Positions 15,482-20,904 of a stretch of DNA of 20,904 bases are shown piece after piece. Source of the stretch: Prolixibacteraceae bacterium (GTDB lineage Bacteria > Bacteroidota > Bacteroidia > Bacteroidales > Prolixibacteraceae); NCBI GenBank assembly GCA_016788685.1, contig JAEUSS010000544.1, positions 1-20,904 of the forward strand, read 5' to 3'. The notes below the pieces were generated by a model. It was given only the letters and a program-made list of their open reading frames with translations, ran no database searches and was not told where the DNA came from. Made by a program: the position numbers and the translations under genes. Within the stretch, counting starts at the first letter, position 1. Every line of letters begins with the position of its first letter.

Positions 15482-16564
15482 TTATATTTCTGCAGAGGTC
15501 TTTTTCAGTATCCGGAGGACATTATCTCCGATGTTTCCAAAGAGCGATATTCCTGAAGCCCCATGCTGAATGGCGGTTTTGATACCTTGTTCCAATTCTT
15601 CGTCCGACTTAAAATCAGGAAGAAAAATTCCGGCATAAAGCGGAAATCTGCCACACAGGAAATGTACTCCTTCTTCAACCGCATCGCCAATCCAACTGAC
15701 CTGTTCCTTGTAGAAACCATGATAAATCATGGGGCAGATACCATCGAGCTTCCAGTTGGTCCAATCCTGACGAACAATGCGCCGGGCAACTTCAGGAGTT
15801 GGAAAAACAGCCGCAGTAATTGGTTTGCGGTATTGCCCGGCAAGCTCAGAGAGGCTGTTTACTACCCGTGTGATGCGGTCGTAGCGGAACTTTCGCCACG
15901 ATAAACTTTGATCGGGATATTCGATCTCGAGCGGATCGGCCCCGTTCCCGGCCTTGTATCCGGCCCGGCAGGTATCGCAATAGCAAAAATCATATTCAGG
16001 CAACTCGCGGGTCTGCTCAATTCCGTAATTTTTCCAAAGGTTAACCGGAAGTATCACATCGCAATACCGGATATAATCGAGGTGAATGCCATCGACATAA
16101 TCTTTGGACAGAATCGCCTTTACTTGTGATTTCAGATAATCCAGCACTTCAGGTTTTGACGGACATAACCAACGATAATAGCCCACATAAGGCGGATCGG
16201 TTGCACACGATTTGCCGTTGCGGCTGACGGCATACCATTCCGGATGTTTATCGAGCAATTCTTTTTCTCCCCGGTTCATGGTCCACATCCAGCGATGCGC
16301 CTCCAAACCCGAAGCTTTGGCCGTTCTGAAATGTCTCTCGCTGTCAGATTCAAAAAACATACCTCTTATTCCCGCATCAAAATAACGGGAGTACCTCTCT
16401 TTTAACGACTCATCTGTTTCACTGGCTTTCGGGTTCTCCCACACCCAATGTTTTAGTCCGGCAGGCTTTCCCGGTTTTGCTGATTCAGCCCCCGAAGAAG
16501 AATGATAACCAATTAGCCCGACTCCGGCCAGAAAGGATGATTTGATAAAATCTCTTTTGTTCAT
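15482..16564 (-). CDS. Exported glycoside hydrolase-like protein (GHL10/DUF187-type fold)
   Basis: A 360-residue predicted exported TIM-barrel protein. The N-terminus MNKRDFIKSSFLAGVGLIG is a Tat-like signal common in Bacteroidota (KR instead of RR). The strongest motif is VDGIHLDYIRY (157-167), close to the DGIHFDYIRYP signature of the GHL10/DUF187 group; its aspartates are catalytic candidates. A small CYCDTC cluster (C194, C196, C199), a possible metal or disulphide site, follows. FFESDSE (about 70-76) and MIYHGFY are further barrel-end motifs. Its ATG overlaps the stop of the CBM9-like gene as ATGA, so they are made together. Substrate is unknown; a polysaccharide or glycoconjugate is likely. 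Whether it is truly catalytic cannot be read from sequence. Confidence 0.72.
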   Translation of the reverse strand: MNKRDFIKSSFLAGVGLIGYHSSSGAESAKPGKPAGLKHWVWENPKASETDESLKERYSRYFDAGIRGMFFESDSERHFRTAKASGLEAHRWMWTMNRGEKELLDKHPEWYAVSRNGKSCATDPPYVGYYRWLCPSKPEVLDYLKSQVKAILSKDYVDGIHLDYIRYCDVILPVNLWKNYGIEQTRELPEYDFCYCDTCRAGYKAGNGADPLEIEYPDQSLSWRKFRYDRITRVVNSLSELAGQYRKPITAAVFPTPEVARRIVRQDWTNWKLDGICPMIYHGFYKEQVSWIGDAVEEGVHFLCGRFPLYAGIFLPDFKSDEELEQGIKTAIQHGASGISLFGNIGDNVLRILKKTSAEI

Positions 16565-17691
16565 TGGTTCGTTTTTTTTGAGTTGATTGTTTGTACCAGT
16601 CCGGTTTCATTCACCGAAAATGCCTGCCCGTCATTGGCGGTTATTTGAGCAGAAAACTGATTCCCGTTTACTGAAAGGCTGAGCCGAACGGCCCTCCCCG
16701 ATTCGGCAGAAAGATTTTCGGGTACAGAGAGATTAGTCAGGTTCGCAGCAAAATGCCCGTGTGCCTTCCTGAAGTCCATTTGCTTATAATAAATCAGCCA
16801 GAGTATTTTTTTCAGCTCTTCGTCTGCAGGCATCCTGAACCCGACTTTCTTGCCACTCACCGGGAAAGCCGAAAACTGCAACAGTCCCCAGCGTTCAGGA
16901 GTGTGCATGTTAATTTCTCCGGTAGGATTCCACACCCAATTATATTCACTTAAAAACCGACCGGTTTTTTCGTCTTTCTTTTTCTGATACCGTCCGTTAA
17001 CAACAGTCGTTTGCCATTCGACCCTCGAGAAGTTAATCTTCCACACCTGCCCATCCTGAGGGACAACCGGCGCCAGATCTTCCGTCCGAAGGGATTCAAA
17101 AGGAATCGCCATTTCCAGAGTCCATTTCTTATCGGTGTCTCCGGGGTTATTAAGAGTTCCGGTCAGCGAAACGCCACTTTTGAACCCCGAAGCATTCCAG
17201 CTGATTTGCGGATGTCCGCCGTTGCGGTAGGGTTTGGGAAGAAATAAATCGAATAAAGTGTTTGCGGCATTCAGCTCAAACTCAAAATAGTTATGCGTAT
17301 CGCCGTCAGGATCAATAAACACTTCAAAATCATTTTCATGATAAACAATTTGGTCGTGCTGGTCATAATAAGCCCAGATGTGCGGCTCTTCGAGTTCGGC
17401 CAGCACATATAAACACCTGGAATCCCACAGCATCTTTACTTTGGTCGGATGCAGAGGCTTGGGCTTCTGAGGCCCTTCAATATCCTCAAAATCAACAATC
17501 CAGGCTGCCTGCTCCCACGAAAACTCATCGCCTTTACCGTCAATAACAACCGGATGAACTGACTGACAGACCACATAATTCCGGACAGGCTGAAACAAAT
17601 GTCCGTATCCGGTCCAGATATCCTGAGCCTTCAATTGATCAGGCATCACGAACAGGGCGAATGAAATACAATAAAGAGTAAATATCTTCAT
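16561..17691 (-). CDS. Secreted CBM9-like (carbohydrate-binding family 9-like) protein
   Basis: A 376-residue protein with a Sec signal peptide (hydrophobic core, cut after about residue 22, LKAQ). A CBM9-like sandwich covers roughly residues 40-280: PVVIDGKGDEFSW, then KVKMLWDSRCLYVLAELEEPHIWA, NDFEVFIDPDGDTHNYFEFELN, and WTLEMAIPFESL. The W..N/F..E pattern and the NDFEVFIDPDGD calcium-like loop fit the CBM9_1 family, which binds reducing ends of sugars. The last 100 residues (about 280 onward) are a separate C-terminal region containing FRKAHGHFA. It is likely periplasmic or surface located and acts with the coupled glycoside-hydrolase-like protein. A -7 box lies about 50 bases before the start. 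Confidence 0.75.
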   Translation of the reverse strand: MKIFTLYCISFALFVMPDQLKAQDIWTGYGHLFQPVRNYVVCQSVHPVVIDGKGDEFSWEQAAWIVDFEDIEGPQKPKPLHPTKVKMLWDSRCLYVLAELEEPHIWAYYDQHDQIVYHENDFEVFIDPDGDTHNYFEFELNAANTLFDLFLPKPYRNGGHPQISWNASGFKSGVSLTGTLNNPGDTDKKWTLEMAIPFESLRTEDLAPVVPQDGQVWKINFSRVEWQTTVVNGRYQKKKDEKTGRFLSEYNWVWNPTGEINMHTPERWGLLQFSAFPVSGKKVGFRMPADEELKKILWLIYYKQMDFRKAHGHFAANLTNLSVPENLSAESGRAVRLSLSVNGNQFSAQITANDGQAFSVNETGLVQTINSKKTNQ

Positions 17692-17740
17692 CGAAAGCTT
17701 TTAAAATACCGACCGTTTCGGGCAATTTCATATCTTCTTG

Positions 17741-17748
17741 CAAAATTA
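17741..17748 (-). promoter_or_regulatory. -7 box TAATTTTG ahead of the CBM9-like gene
   Basis: TAATTTTG on the minus strand is identical to the -7 box before the GT5 gene and matches TAnnTTTG. No good -33 TTG was found at the usual distance, so the promoter may be weak or activator dependent. It would give a leader of about 43 bases. Confidence 0.5.
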
Positions 17749-17858
17749 GGAATATTTTTCGTGAAGTATCTGAATTTTAGAGGATCAGAAAAAGAATCAC
17801 AAATAATTATTTTAACCACGGAGCACAGGTGTAATGAAACTAAAACAACAAGTTTTAC

Positions 17859-17866
17859 TATTTTTG
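17859..17866 (+). promoter_or_regulatory. -7 box TATTTTTG ahead of the heptose adenylyltransferase gene
   Basis: TATTTTTG matches TAnnTTTG and lies 20 bases before ATG 17886; a clear -33 element is not evident. A run of nine T lies between the box and the start. Confidence 0.45.
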
Positions 17867-17885
17867 CTGAAATGTTTTTTTTTAG

Positions 17886-18395
17886 ATGAGCCCCATAGAA
17901 ATTATTCAATCCAAAATATTTAAGGACACCCCGTCATTTCTCCCCGTTTTAGACCAATGGAGACAAAACGGCAATACCATTGTTTTTACCAACGGGTGTT
18001 TCGATCTGGTACACCGCGGACACATTGACTCGCTGGCAAAAGCAGCCGAGTGGGGCGACCGGCTGATTGTTGGCCTTAATTCGGATGTTTCTGTGCGGTT
18101 GCTGAAAGGCGAAAACCGACCGTTAGTTGATCAGCAGTCGCGGGCCGTGTTACTGGCATCCATGCTGATGGTTGATGCCGTTGTCATGTTCGACGAAGAA
18201 ACTCCTTACCAAATGATTGAGCACATTTTGCCTGATGTTCTGGTTAAAGGGAGCGAATATCAGATCGAAGAAATTGCCGGGCACGACATTGTTCTGGCTT
18301 CCGGAGGGAAAGTTATCCGGGTTGAACTGACTGAAGGGTTTTCAACTTCCGAGATTATTCAGAAAATAAAAAACAAATTTCTGGCGGCTCAATAA
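17886..18395 (+). CDS. rfaE2: D-glycero-beta-D-manno-heptose 1-phosphate adenylyltransferase
   Basis: A 169-residue cytidylyltransferase-fold enzyme corresponding to the C-terminal half of HldE. It makes ADP-heptose from heptose-1-phosphate and ATP for lipopolysaccharide core. The signature TNGCFDLVHRGH carries the nucleotide-binding HRGH (43-46). GLNSDVSVRLLKG and RPL, then DVLVKGSEY and the GFSTSEIIQKI end complete the family pattern. The separate, single-domain form (not fused to the kinase) is usual in Bacteroidota. The kinase and epimerase genes are not in the window. radA follows after 48 bases, so they may share a transcript. Assignment is good, though related FAD-synthetase-like enzymes have similar cores. 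Confidence 0.9.
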   Translation: MSPIEIIQSKIFKDTPSFLPVLDQWRQNGNTIVFTNGCFDLVHRGHIDSLAKAAEWGDRLIVGLNSDVSVRLLKGENRPLVDQQSRAVLLASMLMVDAVVMFDEETPYQMIEHILPDVLVKGSEYQIEEIAGHDIVLASGGKVIRVELTEGFSTSEIIQKIKNKFLAAQ

Positions 18396-18443
18396 AACCC
18401 GGAACAGACGCCACTTTTAGGAAAAAACTTAAAAATCATTCAG

Positions 18444-19811
18444 ATGGCCAAACTTAAAACCAGTTTCTTCTGCCAGAATTGCGGAGCTCAGTCGCCTAAA
18501 TGGGTAGGGAAATGCAACTCGTGCGGCGAATGGAATTCGTTTGTGGAAGAAGTTGTGGAACGCGAAGGCCCTAAGATTGCTTCCTTCCTGACCGGAAGCG
18601 GCAATCAGCCCAAACTTTTGCACGAAGTTTCTTCGGAAAACACCCAGCGGATCGACACCTGCAACCAGGAACTTAACCGGGTTTTAGGCGGCGGGCTGGT
18701 TCCCGGATCAATGGTACTGATTGGCGGAGAACCCGGAATCGGTAAATCAACGCTGGTCCTGCAACTGGCTTTAGACCTGAAAAACAAAAAGATACTGTAC
18801 GTTTCCGGAGAAGAAAGCATACAGCAGATTAAAATCAGGGCACAACGGCTGCAGAAAGAAAACCAAAACTGCTATTTCCTGAGCGAAACCTCGCTGGAGC
18901 ATATCCTGGCACAAAGCAAACAGGTTGTTCCAGATTTACTGATCATCGACTCCATTCAAACCGTTTCTACCGAGTCGATCGAATCATCGCCCGGATCGGT
19001 GGGGCAAATCCGCGAATGTACGAACGGCATTCTGAAATACGCCAAAGAAAACATGGTTCCGGTTATTCTCATTGGGCACATCACCAAGGAGGGTTCACTG
19101 GCCGGGCCTAAAGTACTGGAACACATTGTCGATACTGTTCTGCAGTTCGAAGGTGAGAACCAGTATATGTACCGCATCCTGCGCGCCATCAAAAACCGTT
19201 TTGGCTCAACTTCCGAACTCGGAATTTTTGAGATGGGCAATTCGGGCCTGCGCGAAGTTTCCAATCCGTCAGAATTGTTGATCAACCGGGCTCACGAAGG
19301 ACTGAGCGGCACCGCCATTGCCGCGGCTATCGAAGGCATCCGCCCTTTACTGATTGAAATTCAGGCGCTGGTAAGCACCGCAGCTTACGGAACTCCGCAA
19401 CGATCGTCAACCGGATTCGATCTACGGCGACTCAACATGTTGCTGGCGGTTCTCGAAAAACGGGCTGGATTTAAGCTGGCCACCAAAGACGTTTTCCTGA
19501 ATATCGCGGGTGGAATTAAAGTCGATGATCCGGCCATCGATCTAACCGTGATCACGGCCATTCTGTCATCGAATTTCGATTTACCTATCCGAAAAAACGT
19601 CTGCTTTGCAGGCGAAGTCGGGCTTTCAGGAGAAATACGGTCGGTAAACCGGCTGGAACAACGCATTGCAGAAGCCGAAAAACTGGGCTTCGACAGCATT
19701 TTTATTCCCAAAGCCGGAAAAGGAATTAACCTTCAGAAATTTAAAATTGAAATTGTACAGTTCGACCGCGTAGAACTGTTTTTCAGGCATGTATTTGCAA
19801 AAAAAAGCTGA
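18444..19811 (+). CDS. radA: DNA repair protein RadA
   Basis: RadA is a RecA-like ATPase that promotes branch migration of recombination intermediates. The 455-residue protein has every landmark: a zinc finger (C10, C13, C24, C27), a Walker A GGEPGIGKST (94-103), LLIIDSIQ (Walker B, about 165-172), the RadA-specific KNRFG (250-254), and a Lon-like C-terminal domain containing GGIKVDDPAIDL. The stop codon TGA (19809-19811) lies inside the left arm of a hairpin terminator. A convergent cobalamin riboswitch RNA ends at the same hairpin on the other strand. Confidence 0.97.
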   Translation: MAKLKTSFFCQNCGAQSPKWVGKCNSCGEWNSFVEEVVEREGPKIASFLTGSGNQPKLLHEVSSENTQRIDTCNQELNRVLGGGLVPGSMVLIGGEPGIGKSTLVLQLALDLKNKKILYVSGEESIQQIKIRAQRLQKENQNCYFLSETSLEHILAQSKQVVPDLLIIDSIQTVSTESIESSPGSVGQIRECTNGILKYAKENMVPVILIGHITKEGSLAGPKVLEHIVDTVLQFEGENQYMYRILRAIKNRFGSTSELGIFEMGNSGLREVSNPSELLINRAHEGLSGTAIAAAIEGIRPLLIEIQALVSTAAYGTPQRSSTGFDLRRLNMLLAVLEKRAGFKLATKDVFLNIAGGIKVDDPAIDLTVITAILSSNFDLPIRKNVCFAGEVGLSGEIRSVNRLEQRIAEAEKLGFDSIFIPKAGKGINLQKFKIEIVQFDRVELFFRHVFAKKS

Positions 19812-19832
19812 GGCCCCTGACCATCAGCTTTT
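19803..19832. terminator. Bidirectional terminator built into the radA stop codon
   Basis: AAAAGCTGA (19803-19811) pairs with TCAGCTTTT (19824-19832), a 9-bp stem around a 12-base loop. The plus strand reads radA to its end and then TTTTATT. The minus strand ends in eight T (19806-19799), the stronger orientation, so it is well placed to stop RNA started at the riboswitch. The radA stop TGA forms part of the stem. Confidence 0.72.
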
Positions 19833-19913
19833 ATTACAGTTACACGGTTTCAAACTTGGCAGAAGTGAAACCTGTGAAGCCAGGGATTTTGGCTCTTACC
19901 CCGAAAGCTTCTC

Positions 19914-20098
19914 GTTGCAGGCAGGTCTTCTGGCTCTCCTGATTTTTGCCAACCTTCCCAATTGCAATTAACAATCAGTGGTTATCTCCGGCAAAACCTC
20001 CTTGCGGACATAGGATTACAGCTGCGGGGACAGCTCCTGATTTGAACAGGATTCCCTCTTCGTTCCGGATAAACGGAAACCGACAACACACTTGCAAA
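19914..20098 (-). ncRNA. Cobalamin riboswitch aptamer, no downstream gene
   Basis: Read on the minus strand, this is a clear cobalamin riboswitch: GAGGGAATCC (about 20057-20048), a TCCTG/CAGGA hairpin, the invariant AGCTGTCCCCGCAGCTGTAA, then CCACTG, GGGAAGG and the closing core AGAGCCAGAAGACCTGCCT (19937-19919). A P2-like GTTTCCG/CGGAAC arm and a closing TTGCA (20097-20093)/TGCAA (19919-19915) pair are also seen. Such switches turn down B12 uptake or synthesis genes when cobalamin is high, usually by termination or by hiding a ribosome site. Here the minus strand leads only to a terminator at 19832-19803 and then into radA antisense; no ORF longer than about 14 codons starts in between. A near -7 TACTTTTG (20102-20095) overlaps the first P1 strand, so it is doubtful as the promoter; a weaker candidate lies at 20201-20193. 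Confidence 0.93.
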
Positions 20099-20234
20099 AG
20101 TACACAGAAATTTTGTGACGGGGCTGTGCCTTACCGTTAATTAATTTGAAAGTTTACCGATCAGCAAGCTGCGACGCAATTCTTTTCCCAAACAAATTAT
20201 ATTTATTGCCCGCCGATTTATAATTTTTTCGGAT

Positions 20235-20242
20235 TACCTTTG
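20235..20242 (+). promoter_or_regulatory. -7 box TACCTTTG ahead of the DUF4296 gene
   Basis: TACCTTTG matches TAnnTTTG and lies 23 bases before ATG 20266. TTG at 20206-20208 is the nearest -33-like element, but the spacing of 26 bases is too long, so only the -7 part is convincing. Confidence 0.5.
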
Positions 20243-20265
20243 AACCTCGAATAAACAAAACAGAA

Positions 20266-20646
20266 ATGAAACAACTCATTGGCATATTGCTACTTGCAGC
20301 TATTCTATCAGGACTTTCATCCTGCCTGAACACCTCTGTTGAGAAACCGGAAAAGCTCATCCCGAAAGAAAAGTTCGAGAAGATGTTGCTTGATATCTAC
20401 CTCATTCAGGGAATAACCACAGGGGCTGATGAACCTGAAACGCTGAAAAAAATTACTCAGACGGACTTGTATTTCTCGGTTCTGGCAAAATATGATGTTC
20501 CGGATACAGTCTTCATCCGTTCCTTGATTTATTACTCCAGCTTTCCGAAAGACTATGAAAAAATGCACACTCAAATCATCAATAACCTAAACGAAGCGGA
20601 GCAACAGTTTAAGCCTAAAGATAAACTGAACGAGGAACCTAAATGA
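20266..20646 (+). CDS. DUF4296 family lipoprotein
   Basis: A 126-residue lipoprotein typical of Bacteroidota; its function is unknown. The signal MKQLIGILLLAAILSGLSSC ends in the lipobox LSSC (Cys20). The family segment follows: KLIPKEKFEKMLLDIYL (about 29-45), then helices with DLYFSVLAKYDV and a YYSSFPKDYEKMH pattern. It is mostly helical and acidic towards the end, with a charged C-terminus (KPKDKLNEEPK). The stop overlaps the next start as ATGA, so the following gene is translationally coupled and may work with it. It starts divergently from the cobalamin riboswitch. Confidence 0.85.
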   Translation: MKQLIGILLLAAILSGLSSCLNTSVEKPEKLIPKEKFEKMLLDIYLIQGITTGADEPETLKKITQTDLYFSVLAKYDVPDTVFIRSLIYYSSFPKDYEKMHTQIINNLNEAEQQFKPKDKLNEEPK

Positions 20647-20904
20647 AAAAGTTTGCTGCCAACTATGTGATATCCGAATCAGGCGATTTGCTGAAAAACA
20701 GCATTCTCATTGCCGAAGATGATGGCACCGTATTGGAATATATTGACACAAAAGGCAACTTGCAAGAAATGGCCCGCCTCACCTTTCTCAACGGGATATT
20801 GCTGTCTGGCTTCAGTTTTGTCAGAGTCCGGGAGCCTTTACCGGTTCCCGATGACGATCATCGCTTCAGCTCATTGTTTTTGCCTGAAATCGAAGACAAA
20901 AATG
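20643..20904 (+). CDS. Amidohydrolase-like protein, 5' part (3' end outside window)
   Basis: The frame is open for 87 codons from ATG 20643 to the window end, without a stop. The first 55 residues resemble the N-terminal beta domain of amidohydrolases of the aminodeoxyfutalosine-deaminase/chlorohydrolase group: KKFAANYVIS, LLKNSILIAEDDGTVLEYID, then FLNGILLSGF. In that family the next residues are the metal-binding N/T-H-C/S-H motif. Here the sequence runs on as SFVRVREPLPVPDDDH, so the HxH ligands are not seen where expected. The protein may be a non-catalytic relative, or the motif may be displaced; the rest lies outside. The ATGA overlap with the DUF4296 gene fixes the start and indicates co-expression. 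The family call is moderate. Confidence 0.55.
   Translation, partial: MKKFAANYVISESGDLLKNSILIAEDDGTVLEYIDTKGNLQEMARLTFLNGILLSGFSFVRVREPLPVPDDDHRFSSLFLPEIEDKN

Larger units (their letters stand above)
19833..20265. other. Gap between radA and DUF4296: riboswitch and flanking leader
   Basis: Nothing coding is supported here. From the radA side it holds about 80 bases of hairpin-rich sequence (a GGTTTCA/TGAAACC stem on the minus strand, 19874-19844), then the riboswitch aptamer, then about 165 AT-rich bases shared by the riboswitch promoter (minus) and the DUF4296 promoter (plus). Small open frames seen on the plus strand are the antisense of the riboswitch and have no coding features. Confidence 0.75.

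Noticed and set aside
20095..20102. TACTTTTG as the riboswitch promoter -7 box
   Set aside because: The match is good, but its start site would remove the 5' strand of P1, and no -33 TTG lies at the proper distance.
19789..20140. Plus-strand small open frames over the riboswitch
   Set aside because: They are the antisense of conserved aptamer RNA, without signal or domain, so not genes.

Overview
The window reads as chromosomal DNA of a Bacteroidota member, probably Bacteroidales/Marinilabiliales-like. This is inferred from DUF4270 and DUF4296 lipoproteins, several TAnnTTTG -7 boxes typical of the Bacteroidetes primary sigma factor, short SPII lipoprotein signals, and the order glmS / DUF4270 / short GT5 protein / panC / panD. 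No insertion sequence, integrase, CRISPR array, tRNA or rRNA was seen. Most of it is housekeeping metabolism. The most unusual element is a cobalamin riboswitch that has no gene behind it.

Layout: (1) 1-1483 (+): the 3' part of nagA and then nagB, the amino-sugar catabolic pair. (2) 1578-2648 (-): an Old Yellow Enzyme family flavin reductase. (3) 2862-4899 (+): a ResB/CcsB-like protein and CcsA, overlapping, together a System II cytochrome c haem-attachment machine. (4) 4901-8742 (-): a tightly packed run transcribed as aldo/keto reductase, pteridine-reductase-like SDR, folB, folK and a secreted lipase-like lipoprotein. (5) 8912-9793 (+): a DUF299/PpsR-type regulatory kinase/phosphorylase. 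(6) 9808-13871 (-): a probable operon of a half-length GT5 'glycogen synthase', a DUF4270 lipoprotein and glmS, with a well-formed promoter in front. (7) 14150-15390 (+): panC and panD for pantothenate, closed by a strong bidirectional terminator. (8) 15482-17691 (-): a CBM9-like secreted protein translationally coupled to a GHL10/DUF187-type glycoside hydrolase-like protein. (9) 17886-19811 (+): an RfaE2/HldE-C-type heptose-1-phosphate adenylyltransferase and radA. (10) 19812-20265: a 454-base gap holding the minus-strand cobalamin riboswitch and a terminator whose stem includes the radA stop codon. (11) 20266-20904 (+): a DUF4296 lipoprotein coupled by ATGA to a truncated-by-window protein that resembles the N-terminus of amidohydrolases.

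How the parts relate: nagA/nagB and glmS act in opposite directions on glucosamine-6-phosphate. FolB, FolK and the PTR1-like SDR form a pterin/folate module. The riboswitch RNA runs into the convergent radA end, so it would give either a short aptamer-plus-terminator RNA or, on read-through, an antisense transcript of radA. The second possibility is inference only. Many starts were moved inward from the longest open frame, because the longest frame began at TTG/GTG or ran into a neighbour.
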